NCBI GenBank assembly: GCA_963841705.1
Contig: CAWJDY010000025.1
Coordinates: forward strand, 62,001 to 126,000
DNA: 64,000 nt
Origin: VAZQ01 sp963841705
GTDB taxonomy: Bacteria; Pseudomonadota; Alphaproteobacteria; Rhizobiales; Xanthobacteraceae
Direction: 5' to 3'
Every line of letters starts with the position of its first letter. Position 1 is the first letter of the stretch. Below, piece by piece: positions 1-8,162 of this stretch. The notes under the pieces were generated by a model. That model worked only from the letters and a program-made list of their open reading frames with translations. It searched no databases and was not told the DNA's origin. Both the position numbers and the translations under genes were made by a program.

Positions 1-465
1 ATGCTCGATCATCTTCTCGTAGCCCCAGTTCGCCGCTTCGTTCTTGGAGCGCGAGGTCACCGCGTTCCAGGCAATGCGGCCCTTGGTGACGTGGTCGAGT
101 GCGTTGAACGTGCGCGCGATGTGAAAGGGATGATGATAGGTCGTGGACATGGTGATGCCGAAGCCGACCCCGTCGGCCGCGCGCGCCATGCACGGAATCA
201 TCGGCATCATGTCGTGGCGCGGCCACTTCGCTCCGTAGCTCACTGCGGCGCGATGGTTGCCGCCGTAATCCTCCGGGGTGCCGCCGGAATCGCCGAAGAA
301 CAGAAGGTCCATGATCCCGCGCGCCGCGGCGCGCGCGATGTCCTCGTAAAATTCCGGGCTGCCGTAATAGGGATAGCCCTCCCACGAGCCGGGCATCTTC
401 CAGAGATAGTCCGTGTGATAATGCGAGAGATCGGCAGCAAGATGAATGATTTCCGATTCGGACAT
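1..465 (-). CDS. NtaA/SnaA/DszA-family FMN-dependent monooxygenase (N-terminal part)
   Basis: The first 155 residues of a minus-strand gene; the C-terminus lies beyond base 1. The ATG at 465 follows a GGGGAG ribosome site. The protein opens MSESEIIHLAADLSHYH and carries RTFNALDHVTKGRIAWN followed by TSRSKNEAANWG, which are hallmarks of the nitrilotriacetate/dibenzothiophene-sulfone/pristinamycin monooxygenase branch of the luciferase-like superfamily. These enzymes use FMNH2 supplied by a separate reductase and O2 to oxidise amines, sulfones or related small compounds in the cytoplasm. The substrate cannot be read from this part. It is divergent from the solute-binding protein gene at 614, as expected for a catabolic locus with its own uptake protein. 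Confidence 0.85.
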   Translation of the reverse strand, partial: MSESEIIHLAADLSHYHTDYLWKMPGSWEGYPYYGSPEFYEDIARAAARGIMDLLFFGDSGGTPEDYGGNHRAAVSYGAKWPRHDMMPMIPCMARAADGVGFGITMSTTYHHPFHIARTFNALDHVTKGRIAWNAVTSRSKNEAANWGYEKMIEH

Positions 466-500
466 GGACTGCTCCCCGGCCGACGTAGCCTCTCCACCGC

Positions 501-529
501 GTAGGGGCGGGTTTGAAACCCGCCCCTAC
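501..529. repeat. Perfect 14-bp-arm palindrome, dispersed type
   Basis: GTAGGGGCGGGTTT, one base, then its exact reverse complement. It lies in the divergent gap between the monooxygenase and the binding-protein gene. A close relative is at 22668-22693 and a half copy (GTAGGGGCGG) near 4172, so this is a dispersed intergenic element and not a local operator. Confidence 0.75.
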
Positions 530-613
530 AAGGCCCGCGTCGCAGTGACGTTTAAATCCACACGATACCCAGTTCGCGCTTTTTCGAAAGAGCCGTTGCG
601 GCTATTTTCATGC

Positions 614-1603
614 ATGATGGTTCCAGCATCTCGCCTCTACGCTTTCGTCCTGGCGCCCGTCCTGCTTGCGTTCGGGCCAGTCCTCGCAACGGCGCAGGAG
701 CCAGGACACGACTGGCCGACGCGGCCGGTCAGGGTCATCGTTCCCTACGGCCCCGGCGGAATCGCCGACCTGCTTGTGCGCCTCACCACGGAACGGCTGG
801 CGAAAATATTCGGGCAGTCGTTCGTGCTGGAGAACCGGCCGGGCGGCGGCGGAGTCGTCGGGCTGGAATTTGCCGCGCACGCAGCCAACGACGGCTACAC
901 TCTGGCAGAGGCCGGCAGCTCCCAGTTCTCCGTCGTCCCGCTGATGCAGAAGGTCAACTACGATCCGGTCAAGGACTTGACCCCGATCAGCATGATCGCG
1001 GTGAACGGCATGGCGCTCGCCGTCAACGCCGATCTTCCCGTTCGCTCGGTCGCCGAATTCATCGCCTACGCCAAGGCCAATCCCGGCAAGCTCAATTATG
1101 GTACCGGCGGCGTTGGCACAAACAGCCATCTCGTTCCTGCTGCCTTTGCCGCGCGCACCGGCATCGATATCGTCGCGATTCCGTACCAGAGCACGCCCGC
1201 ATCCATTCTCGCGCTGATTGCCGACACGGTGCAGGTCTTTTTCGGCAACATCCCTGACATCGTGGAATCGGTCCGCGGGGGCCAGGTCCGCCTGCTGGCC
1301 TTGTCCAACGCCAAACGCATTCCGCAATTTCCCGATACTCCCACTGTGGCAGAGACCGTGCCCGGCTTCGTCATGACTGGCTGGAACGGATATTTCGCTC
1401 CCGCAGGGACACCGCGCTCCATCATCCGGCGCATGTCCGCGGCGATGGCGACCGTCTGCCGGGATCCCGAGGTCGTCAACACCATGAACAGATTGAGCCT
1501 CGAGCCTGTCGGCGACACGCCGGAGGAGCTGGCCGAGGTCATTCGGCAGGAGCTGCCCGTCTACGCTGCGGCGGTCGAAGCCGCCGGCTTGCGCCGCAAG
1601 TAG
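614..1603 (+). CDS. Tripartite tricarboxylate transporter substrate-binding protein (Bug/TctC family)
   Basis: A 329-residue periplasmic solute-binding protein. ATG codons at 614 and 617 both precede a signal peptide (basic SR, hydrophobic core, cleavage near LATAQ-EP). The mature part has the family pattern WPTRPVRVIVPYGPGG, LENRPGGGG, DGYTL and NYGTGGVGT, which form the ligand cleft of Bug proteins. These bind carboxylates or other small organic acids for TctAB-type carriers. No tctA or tctB gene is next to it, which is usual for the large orphan Bug families of Bradyrhizobium and Bordetella. The flanking oxygenase genes suggest a catabolic substrate. In-frame codons run upstream to 446 but lack a signal sequence and cross the palindrome at 501, so the later start is preferred. 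Confidence 0.88.
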   Translation: MMVPASRLYAFVLAPVLLAFGPVLATAQEPGHDWPTRPVRVIVPYGPGGIADLLVRLTTERLAKIFGQSFVLENRPGGGGVVGLEFAAHAANDGYTLAEAGSSQFSVVPLMQKVNYDPVKDLTPISMIAVNGMALAVNADLPVRSVAEFIAYAKANPGKLNYGTGGVGTNSHLVPAAFAARTGIDIVAIPYQSTPASILALIADTVQVFFGNIPDIVESVRGGQVRLLALSNAKRIPQFPDTPTVAETVPGFVMTGWNGYFAPAGTPRSIIRRMSAAMATVCRDPEVVNTMNRLSLEPVGDTPEELAEVIRQELPVYAAAVEAAGLRRK

Positions 1604-1723
1604 CGAAATGTCAGGTACCGTCAGCGTGGGGAGCCCGCCACGCTCGTGCCTCGCGCCGTCATTCTTGACGCGCGAGCGAGCATTAGCGAGCGAGCCTCGA
1701 AGGATCGGGCGCGAGGAGACCGC

Positions 1724-2212
1724 ATGGGTGCACTGGAGGACAAGCTTGCGCGCATGGGCTACACGCTGCCGCCGCCGTTCCAGTTTCCCAATCCGAACCG
1801 AACCGGCTGCGTGGTGGTCGGAACGATCGTGTTCGTCTCCGGCCACGGACGTGACCTCCCCTCGCTGCCGAACGTCAAGCACAAAGGCAAGGTCGGTCGG
1901 GATCTCACGATCGAGGAGGGATATGCGACCGCGCGCGCCGTGGCGCTGTCCATGCTTGCCAGCCTCAAGCAGCAGCTCGGCGAGCTCGATCGGATCAAGC
2001 GGATCGTGCGCTTGTTCGGCATGGTCAACGCCGCGCCCGGGTTCGATCGCATGCCGGAGGTGATCGACGGGGCATCGGATCTGTTCTTTGAGCTGCTCGG
2101 CGCGCAGAGCGGCCAGCATGCGCGCTCGGCGGTCGGCCTCGCCGAGCTGCCGCACGGCATTCCGGTGGAGATCAACGGCGAATTTGAGCTTAAACCAGGA
2201 GGTATCTCATGA
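1724..2212 (+). CDS. RidA/YjgF-YER057c-UK114 family protein
   Basis: A 162-residue protein starting at ATG 1724 after a GAGGAG ribosome site. It reads LEDKLARMGYTLPPPF, then VVVGTIVFVSGHGRD and IVRLFGMVNAAPGF, ending in the HARSAVGLAELPHGIPVEI strand that contains the conserved family arginine. It belongs to the longer RidA-like subgroup (about 150 residues) commonly found in catabolic operons. RidA itself hydrolyses reactive enamine/imine intermediates. The role of this subgroup is less certain, and here it probably handles an unstable intermediate of the flanking oxygenase pathway. The stop codon overlaps the ATG of the next gene (ATGA), which implies translational coupling. Confidence 0.85.
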   Translation: MGALEDKLARMGYTLPPPFQFPNPNRTGCVVVGTIVFVSGHGRDLPSLPNVKHKGKVGRDLTIEEGYATARAVALSMLASLKQQLGELDRIKRIVRLFGMVNAAPGFDRMPEVIDGASDLFFELLGAQSGQHARSAVGLAELPHGIPVEINGEFELKPGGIS

Positions 2213-2631
2213 CGGCTCGTCTGCGACACATCGCGCTTTCGGTTCCGGATCCGGAGCAAGCGGCAGTCTTCTTCGAGCAGGCGTTCGGGATGAAGCGGGC
2301 GGGAAAGGCGGGGCTCGGTCTTTACATGAGCGACGGCACGGTCAACGTCGCGCTGCTCAAGTTTCCCGGCGACGTGCCGGGGATGCCGCCGGGCAAGCCC
2401 TATCATGGGATCATCCATTTCGGCATGTGGGTCGACGACCTCGAGGAGGCTGCCAAGCGGGTTGAGCAGGCGGGCGGCAGCTATTTGATGGGACGCGAGG
2501 ATCGCAACCCCGATACGTTCTACGAAGTGAAGTACCAGGACCCCAATGGGATCGTGTTTGACCTCACCCATTCCGGTTGGCGCGGCGCCGTGAAGGAAGT
2601 GGAGCCCGCGCCGGAAAAGGTCCCGGCCTAA
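2209..2631 (+). CDS. VOC-superfamily protein (glyoxalase/bleomycin resistance/extradiol dioxygenase fold)
   Basis: A 140-residue single VOC domain pair. It starts LRHIALSVPDPEQAAVFFEQ, with the usual first metal-ligand histidine, and carries HGIIHFGMWVDDLEEAAKR and YEVKYQDPNGIVFDLTHSGW, where a second histidine and a YFxDPdG-like motif are visible. The metal-binding pattern is consistent with an enzyme, either a lyase/isomerase or a dioxygenase-type ring-fission protein, but the reaction cannot be named. It overlaps the RidA gene by four bases, so both are one transcript. The flanking FAD hydroxylase makes an aromatic or heterocyclic pathway plausible. Confidence 0.85.
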   Translation: MTARLRHIALSVPDPEQAAVFFEQAFGMKRAGKAGLGLYMSDGTVNVALLKFPGDVPGMPPGKPYHGIIHFGMWVDDLEEAAKRVEQAGGSYLMGREDRNPDTFYEVKYQDPNGIVFDLTHSGWRGAVKEVEPAPEKVPA

Positions 2632-2640
2632 CCCACTGAC

Positions 2641-2777
2641 GTCATTCCGGGGACCGAGCGTAGCGAGGGAGCCCGAAATCCATAACCACCGGCGGTGCAT
2701 GAATCGCGCGGGCTCGGGTTATGGATTCGGGCTCGCCCCAAGTCGGCGATAGCCGACTTGGGGCGCCCCGGAATGAC
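2641..2777. repeat. Intergenic inverted-repeat element (about 137 bp)
   Basis: The ends are mutual inverted repeats (GTCATTCCGGGG at 2641 and CCCCGGAATGAC at 2766-2777). Inside are two more arm pairs: AATCCATAACC with GGTTATGGATT, and a hairpin CCCCAAGTCGGC with GCCGACTTGGGG. A single end copy (GTCATTCCGGGGCGC) recurs at about 4154. It is a palindromic dispersed element of the kind common between genes in Bradyrhizobium-like genomes. It fills the space between the VOC gene and the hydroxylase gene. Confidence 0.75.
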
Positions 2778-2797
2778 GCTGGTCCACCAAAACCAGA

Positions 2798-4003
2798 ATG
2801 ACAACGAGCAAAATCATCATTGCCGGGGGCGGACCGGTTGGGCTCATTGTGGGGCTCGTGCTCGGCCGCGCCGGCGTCCCCGTCACCCTGTTCGACAAGG
2901 GCGACATCCTGCATCAGCAGCCGCGCGCCGCCACCATCCATCCCGCTTCGCTCGACATCCTGGACGACCTCGGCGTCTACAAGGAGATCGAGCCGCTTGG
3001 GCTCGTGTGCCCGATCGTGAACTATTACGACCAGCACGAGCTGCTCGCCTCGTTCGATCATGCGATCCTCGCCGGGGAGACCCGCCATCCCTGGGTGCTG
3101 CAATGCGAGCAGGACAAGGTCTCTCGCGCGCTGTTTGCGATGTCGCAGGGCATCTCCGGCCTCGACATTCAGACCGAGACCGAGGTGGTGAGCTGCTCGC
3201 AATCCGAGGGCGCGGTTGAGGTGGAGGTGCAGCGCGCCGACGGCACGCGCGAGCGCTTGGGCGGGCGTTATCTGATCGGCGCCGACGGCGCGCGCAGCAC
3301 GGTGCGCGCACAGGCCGGCATTGCGTTCGAGGGCTTCACCTATGCCGAGCGCTTCATGATCATCGGCAGCAGCTACGACTTCTCCCAGGCGGGCTATGCC
3401 CTTCGCAACTACATCTCCGATCCGGTTGAATGGTACAATCTGTTCAAGATCTCATGGAAAGGACCGCCCGGGGTCTATCGGCTGGTGGTGCCGGTGAGCA
3501 TGGAGGAGGCGCTGGACGAGGATCGCATCCTGGATACATGCCAGCGCAAGTTCCAGAGATTCCACCCCAGCCAGCAGCCGTATGAGATCGTCCTCTACGA
3601 CTCCTATGTCGTCCACCAGCGCGTGGCCGCCACCTTCCGCAAGGAACGCATTATCCTCGTGGGGGATGCCGCCCATCTCAACAGCCCGATCGGCGCCATG
3701 GGCATGAACAGCGGCTTTCATGACGCTGTCAACCTCGCCGGCAATCTTCTGCGCGTGCTCAATGGCGAGGAGGATGAAGGCGCGCTCGACCGCTATGTGC
3801 GCCAGCGCCGGCATGTGGCGGTGGAGCACGTGCAGACCGCGACCATCGCCAACAAGAAGAATATGGAGCAGCGCGATCCGGAGACCCGGCGCAAATATCG
3901 CGAAGAGATGCAGCGCGCCGGCGAGGATCCCGTGCTGGCCAAGAAGTTCCTCATGCGCACCTCTCTGATCGACTGCCTGCGCGACGCCGATCGGATTGGG
4001 TAG
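2798..4003 (+). CDS. FAD-dependent aromatic monooxygenase (PHBH/MhpA-like)
   Basis: A 401-residue flavoprotein hydroxylase. The N-terminus IIIAGGGPVGLIVGLVLGRAG is the GxGxxG dinucleotide fold. YLIGADGARSTVR is the DG motif that contacts FAD and NAD(P)H, and IILVGDAAHLNSPIGAMGMN is the GD motif that binds the FAD ribityl chain. The middle beta-sheet substrate domain lies between the last two. Family members hydroxylate phenolic or heteroaromatic rings in the cytoplasm using NAD(P)H and O2. The protein is shorter than MhpA-type enzymes because it lacks the C-terminal thioredoxin-like domain, so it is closer in size to p-hydroxybenzoate hydroxylase. It follows the RidA and VOC genes on the same strand, with a repeat element between. 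A hairpin follows it. Confidence 0.88.
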   Translation: MTTSKIIIAGGGPVGLIVGLVLGRAGVPVTLFDKGDILHQQPRAATIHPASLDILDDLGVYKEIEPLGLVCPIVNYYDQHELLASFDHAILAGETRHPWVLQCEQDKVSRALFAMSQGISGLDIQTETEVVSCSQSEGAVEVEVQRADGTRERLGGRYLIGADGARSTVRAQAGIAFEGFTYAERFMIIGSSYDFSQAGYALRNYISDPVEWYNLFKISWKGPPGVYRLVVPVSMEEALDEDRILDTCQRKFQRFHPSQQPYEIVLYDSYVVHQRVAATFRKERIILVGDAAHLNSPIGAMGMNSGFHDAVNLAGNLLRVLNGEEDEGALDRYVRQRRHVAVEHVQTATIANKKNMEQRDPETRRKYREEMQRAGEDPVLAKKFLMRTSLIDCLRDADRIG

Positions 4004-4024
4004 GGGCGAGGCATGAGGGGCACC

Positions 4025-4049
4025 CCAAAAAATGCCTTGCATTTTTTGG
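4025..4049 (+). terminator. Hairpin after the FAD monooxygenase gene
   Basis: CCAAAAAATGC, a 3-base loop, then GCATTTTTTGG: an 11-bp perfect stem 21 bp after the stop codon. The run of T lies inside the stem, so it is a plausible transcript end but not a textbook intrinsic terminator. Confidence 0.5.
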
Positions 4050-4312
4050 TGACCCCGACTCGCCCTACCAAGAGATCGTAGCCGCGCAGGCCGGATGAGC
4101 GAAGCAACATCCGGGGCCGCTTAGTTATGCTGCGTCACAGATTAACCGGCAGCGTCATTCCGGGGCGCTTGCGTGTAGGGGCGGACCGAAAGAACAACGT
4201 TTGGTCCCGCAAAATGACTGTTGAACCTATTCCGTCGGTCACAATTTTCTGTTCTAATCACCCAAGAATTGCGGGCTGAACCCGGCGTGCCCAGTAGTTT
4301 TTTGGGGAGACA
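4050..4312. other. Intergenic region before the histidine kinase gene
   Basis: No convincing coding sequence. It contains an end fragment of the dispersed element (GTCATTCCGGGGCGC near 4154) and half of the GTAGGGGCGG palindrome near 4172. The 3' part presumably holds the kinase promoter; a GGGGAG ribosome site lies just before ATG 4313. Confidence 0.5.
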
Positions 4313-6277
4313 ATGCGACAGCGCCCCAACAGAAGCGGCAAACTGGCTAAAAAGCGAGGCCGTACGGCGGGGACGCCAAAGAGTCGCGACGCATCCAACG
4401 GCGTGCGCCATCGCAGCTCAGAGATCACCTCGGAAACAGAACTCGCAAGGTTGATCCGCGAGCGCGACGAGGCACAGGAGCAGCAGGCTGCTACCGCTGA
4501 AGTGCTCAAAGTCATCAGCCGCTCGACGTTCGACCTGCAGACCGTCCTAGACATGCTCACGAAGTGGGCTGTCCAGCTTTGCGCGGCGGACAGGGGTATC
4601 ATTGGCATGCAGGATGGAGACCGGTATCGAGTGCGCGCGATTTACGGCCATTCGCAAAAAGCGGAGCGGTACGCATTAGGGTACCTGCTGACGCCGCCCG
4701 ACCGCGGCGGCGTTACCAGCCGTGTCGCTTTGGAGGGCAAAGCGGTTCACATTCCGGACGTGCTGGCTGATCCTAAATATACTACGATCGATAATTACCG
4801 GACTGCTCTTGGTGTGCCGCTGCTGCGCGAGGGTACCACGATCGGGGTCTTCACGCTCGTACGCAACAAAGTCAATCCATTCACCGACAAGCAGATTGAA
4901 CTCGTTACAACATTCGCCGATCAGGCGGTCATCGCCATCGAGAATACGCGGCTCCTGAACAAGATTCGCAAGGCCAGTGACGAACTTGAAATGAAAGTGC
5001 AGGAACGGACCGCCGAATTGCGCCGCAGCGAAGCGAAGTTTCGGGACTACGCCGAAACCACCTCCGATTGGTTTTGGGAAATGGGTCCGGACTACAAATT
5101 CACGCTGTTGACTGAGGAGAATGCGTTTGGTTCAAACCCGGCGCATCGAATCGGTACAGTCTGCTGGGAACACGCTCTCGACGTTGAAACGGAACCAGAG
5201 AAGTGGCGGCTTCTCCGGGCAACTCTCAATTCACGTAAACCGTTCCGTGACTTCGTATATTGCGCTGCGGGAAGCAACGATTCTCCAATGTACGTGAAAA
5301 CTAGCGGCAAGCCGGTGTTTGACGTCAACGGAGAATTCCGTGGCTACCGCGGCACCGGCACCGATGTGACAGCAATCATGCGCGCGCAGGAGGAGAACGA
5401 GAGGCTGCGACAACTGGAATCAGATCTTGCGCACATGAACCGACTGAGCATGATGGGAGAATTTGCTGCCTCGCTCGCTCACGAAATCACGCAGCCGATC
5501 GCCACTGCGCGCAACAATGCCCGTGCGGCCATTATCTTTTTGGACAAGCCACCGCCAAAACTGAGCCGAGTCAGGGAAGCGCTCACCTGTGTGGTTGGCG
5601 ACACTGATCGAGCTGGGCAAATCGTTGACAGAATGCTTGACCACCTCAAGAAAGCGCCGCCACGAAGGGACAAATTTGATCTCAATGAGGCGGTCCGCGA
5701 GGTACTTTTGTTGGTGCACAGTGAAATCTCGAAAAATCGAGTGTCCCTGGAGGCCCGCCTTACGGAAGGGCTGGTTGGCATTTACGGCGATCGCGTTCAA
5801 CTGCAACAAGTGATCATGAACCTGATTCTGAATGCGATCGAGGCAATGAGCTCGGTCGAGGCAGGCGAACGAAAGCTCGTGATCAGCACCCAGCATGTCC
5901 AGCCCGATAGTATCGGTTTGGGAGTGCACGATTCAGGGCCTGGCATTGATCCGGAATGCCTTGATCGCGTTTTCGACGCTTTCTACACGACGAAATCGAA
6001 GGGAGTAGGCATGGGACTTGCTATATGCCGGTCTATCATCCAGGCGCATGGGGGACGGTTGTGGGCCGGCGCGAATGAACCTCGCGGCGCAGTATTCCAG
6101 TTCACCTTGCCGATCCCACAGAACCAGCTCATGGATTCCCTTCCGGCGGCTGAGCAGTTGGGAGCGCGGCGCGAAGGCAGCGAAGTAGATGCTCTTCATC
6201 AATGGGCTTGCGAAGGTAACAAACGACGCCGTCTTTCAGGGCCTGAGCGCGCTCCAGATCATTCGGATAGGCCGTAA
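4313..6277 (+). CDS. GAF-PAS hybrid-free sensor histidine kinase
   Basis: A 654-residue cytoplasmic kinase with no membrane segments. A coiled start (about residues 38-60) leads into a GAF domain (about 70-225), a short coiled coil (KVQERTAELRRSEAKF), a PAS/PAC domain (about 245-360), then HisKA with the phospho-acceptor H390 in SLAHEITQPI and an ATPase domain. The ATPase boxes are visible: N box QVIMNLILNAIEAM, G1 DSGPGI, G2 GMGLAI. The HEITQP form is typical of rhizobial FixL-like and DctB-like kinases. The last 50 or so residues after FQFTLPIPQ have no kinase character and are antisense to the receiver gene at 6129-6515, so the natural stop may have been lost. It probably signals to the receiver at 6129 and/or the FixJ-like regulator at 6854. 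Confidence 0.9.
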   Translation: MRQRPNRSGKLAKKRGRTAGTPKSRDASNGVRHRSSEITSETELARLIRERDEAQEQQAATAEVLKVISRSTFDLQTVLDMLTKWAVQLCAADRGIIGMQDGDRYRVRAIYGHSQKAERYALGYLLTPPDRGGVTSRVALEGKAVHIPDVLADPKYTTIDNYRTALGVPLLREGTTIGVFTLVRNKVNPFTDKQIELVTTFADQAVIAIENTRLLNKIRKASDELEMKVQERTAELRRSEAKFRDYAETTSDWFWEMGPDYKFTLLTEENAFGSNPAHRIGTVCWEHALDVETEPEKWRLLRATLNSRKPFRDFVYCAAGSNDSPMYVKTSGKPVFDVNGEFRGYRGTGTDVTAIMRAQEENERLRQLESDLAHMNRLSMMGEFAASLAHEITQPIATARNNARAAIIFLDKPPPKLSRVREALTCVVGDTDRAGQIVDRMLDHLKKAPPRRDKFDLNEAVREVLLLVHSEISKNRVSLEARLTEGLVGIYGDRVQLQQVIMNLILNAIEAMSSVEAGERKLVISTQHVQPDSIGLGVHDSGPGIDPECLDRVFDAFYTTKSKGVGMGLAICRSIIQAHGGRLWAGANEPRGAVFQFTLPIPQNQLMDSLPAAEQLGARREGSEVDALHQWACEGNKRRRLSGPERAPDHSDRP

Positions 6278-6515
6278 CGAGAATTATCCGAATTGGGTAC
6301 CCTTCATGGAGCAGGTGTCTGTAGAGTTCGACTCCGCTCATTGCTGGCATATGCACGTCTGCGATCAGGCATGCTGTGTCGACGAGATGAGGCGAGTTTA
6401 GGAACTCCGATGCCGACGAGAACGTTTCAACGGTATAGCCCAACGCATCCATCAATCTTTGCATGGAGTCCAGAAAAAACCAATTGTCATCGACGATCGA
6501 AAGGAGACTATTCAT
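6129..6515 (-). CDS. Stand-alone response regulator receiver protein
   Basis: A 128-residue single REC domain without an output domain. The acidic pair is D9-D10 (SIVDDN), the phospho-acceptor is D53 in IADVHMPAMSG, the switch threonine is in ILVTAYP, and the lysine is in YLRKPIDEEHLL. The ATG at 6515 has an AAGGAG ribosome site. It is convergent with the kinase gene and overlaps its last 149 bp. Such free receivers in rhizobia act as phosphate sinks or as intermediates in kinase networks. The location next to a soluble GAF-PAS kinase makes that kinase the likely partner, which is an inference. Confidence 0.85.
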   Translation of the reverse strand: MNSLLSIVDDNWFFLDSMQRLMDALGYTVETFSSASEFLNSPHLVDTACLIADVHMPAMSGVELYRHLLHEGYPIRIILVTAYPNDLERAQALKDGVVCYLRKPIDEEHLLRCLRAALPTAQPPEGNP

Positions 6516-6853
6516 TGGCTGTAGGGCCTTTCGGCATGTCGCTCATGACCCGCAGAGAGGCTCCATACCACTCGCCGGGACGCCGTCGCACCCTGCACGA
6601 TAGATGCCGAAGGAAGTCTGCCGAGGCAATGGCGTGCCACGTAAACGTTAGCTTATGATTGAATAGCAAGGCCATCCGCAAGTGGAAACAAACAATGGGC
6701 GCGAGAGATGAGGTAAACTTTGGTATACGCCGCGTGTGCGCCGAAGCACAAAGATGAGCTTGCTCATATCGCTTGGCGGGAATAGCTTGCTCGCGGCGTG
6801 GCTCTGCAAAAAGGGGACCGAACAATTTGGTGAAGTGTTCATGAGGAGAGGCT
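6516..6853. other. Divergent control region between two response regulator genes
   Basis: 338 bp without a supported gene. It must hold the promoters of the minus-strand receiver (start 6515) and the plus-strand FixJ-like regulator (start 6854). An AGGAGAG ribosome site precedes ATG 6854. No FixK-type TTGAT-N4-ATCAA box was seen. Confidence 0.45.
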
Positions 6854-7489
6854 ATGATCGACACGTATCCGACTGTCATCGTCATCGACGATGATGCAGC
6901 GTTCCGAGACTCCGTTGAACGTCTGTTAAGCGCGCTCGGCCTGAATGCTCGCCTGTTTGCGTCGGTGGCCGACTTCCTCAAGTCCGATCCGCCGGATGGT
7001 CCCACGTGCCTCGTGCTCGATGTGAGATTGCCGGGGCAAAGCGGTCTTGAGCTCCAACGTGAGCTGGCCGTGGCGAACAGGGAACTCCCAATCGTCTTCA
7101 TCACGGGGCACGGCGACATCCCGATGTCGGTTCAAGCGATGAAGGGTGGTGCCGTCGAATTCCTTACTAAGCCGTTCCGGGATCAAGATCTTCTCGATGC
7201 AATTCAGGTTGGCCTAGCTCGCGACCGTGCCCGGCGCGAGCATGAAAGGAGCTTAGCTACGCTCAGGGAGCGTTTCGACAGACTGTCCCCACGAGAGCGC
7301 GAGATCATGCTTCAGGTCACGCAGGGCCGTCTTTGCAAGCAGATTGCCGCCGATATCGGTCTCGCGGAAGGGACCGTGAAGGTGCATCGCAGCCGTCTGA
7401 TGCGAAAGATGAAAGCTGGTTCGCTTCCCGAGCTAAGCCGAATGGCGGATAAGCTCGCGCTTGAACCGGAAGCCCGTAAAGCGTCGTAG
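6854..7489 (+). CDS. FixJ/NarL-type response regulator (REC-LuxR HTH)
   Basis: A 211-residue transcription factor. The receiver has IDDDAAFRDS, phospho-acceptor D56 in LVLDVRLPGQSG, threonine in FITGHGDIPM and lysine in FLTKPFRDQDLL. A linker helix (about 125-145) joins it to a LuxR-type helix-turn-helix, LSPREREIMLQVTQG then AADIGLAEGTVKVHRSRLMRKM. The GHGDIPMSVQAMKGGAVEFL segment is the FixJ signature. The DNA-recognition helix ILE/GTVKVHRSR is typical. It is probably the output of the kinase encoded at 4313. Its targets are not evident here; it is not necessarily FixJ of nitrogen fixation, since Bradyrhizobium-like genomes carry many such paralogues. Confidence 0.9.
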   Translation: MIDTYPTVIVIDDDAAFRDSVERLLSALGLNARLFASVADFLKSDPPDGPTCLVLDVRLPGQSGLELQRELAVANRELPIVFITGHGDIPMSVQAMKGGAVEFLTKPFRDQDLLDAIQVGLARDRARREHERSLATLRERFDRLSPREREIMLQVTQGRLCKQIAADIGLAEGTVKVHRSRLMRKMKAGSLPELSRMADKLALEPEARKAS

Positions 7490-7652
7490 CCGACGTACGG
7501 ATTTTTTCGCCCCACCTCGCTACTTGAGCGTGCCCTGGTCAGTGGCCGTACGCTTTGGCATGCATCCTCGCGCTCCCGGCTGCTTCCCCTCGAACATAGA
7601 AGATCATGCTGAAATGGGCTGTAGGACCCAGAGCCTATATTGCCGGTCCTCT

Positions 7653-7748
7653 AAGCCAAGGTTAAACGCAGCCTAACAAAAGCGATATGCCGCATGACTA
7701 GCGTTCAATAGATCACGGCATCCGAAATCATCAAATTGCATGTCACCA
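7653..7748 (+). repeat. Upstream element copy 1 (diverged direct repeat)
   Basis: About 96 bp that aligns by eye at roughly three quarters identity with 8525-8620 in the same orientation. The shared landmarks are CCAAGGTTAA, GACTAGCGT/GACCAGCGT, CAATAGATC/CAATGGATC and TCATCAAATT. It lies 90 bp before the small exported protein gene at 7839. The rest of the gap 7490-7838 shows no gene. Confidence 0.65.
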
Positions 7749-7838
7749 GGACCTCGGCGGCACACGCGCGAGGTTGTCCCGTGCCGTTTTCGGCAGGGAG
7801 TCGCCGAGCTGTTCATCGATGCTACTTGAGCTACGCTT

Positions 7839-8162
7839 ATGTTGCGCATCCTCATTCTTTCGATCGCTCTTCTGGTCGATCCAGTAATAAGTGCCGCAGC
7901 CGACATGTCGAGTTGCGGTCAACTCTCCGATCTCTCCGCCGCCCGCACTCGCTGGGCGGCTGTGCGCAAAAGGCGTGCCGAAGCTGCGCAAAATGCTGAT
8001 AACTGCCGCTCATACGGCTTGAATTTTTTCGAGGCGGTGACCACACGGCAGACCGCATCCTTCTGCAGGGACGAGATCGATCGGCAACGGATCCTCGAAC
8101 TGCTTGATTCCGAGATCGACGCCTTCAACGACCTCATCGCCGCGCAGTGCAGCGGACAATGA
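7839..8162 (+). CDS. Small exported protein of unknown function
   Basis: A 107-residue protein with a clear signal peptide (MLRILILSIALLVDPVISAAA). The mature part has four cysteines (SSCGQL, DNCRSY, SFCRDE, AQCSG) that could form two disulfides, and is otherwise helical and charged (LLDSEIDAFNDLIA). I do not recognise a family. The first repeat copy (7653-7748) is directly upstream, and the same element precedes the Dyp-peroxidase gene pair at 8735, so the two units may share control. The small size and cysteine spacing recall rhizobial periplasmic proteins of unknown role. Confidence 0.6.
   Translation: MLRILILSIALLVDPVISAAADMSSCGQLSDLSAARTRWAAVRKRRAEAAQNADNCRSYGLNFFEAVTTRQTASFCRDEIDRQRILELLDSEIDAFNDLIAAQCSGQ

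Noticed and set aside
608..2155. A 515-codon open frame on the minus strand opposite the binding-protein and RidA genes
   Set aside because: It is antisense to two well-supported genes, has a repetitive arginine/glycine-rich composition and no recognisable family.
4025..4049. Considered as an operator
   Set aside because: It sits 21 bp after a stop codon, so a transcript-end role is more likely.
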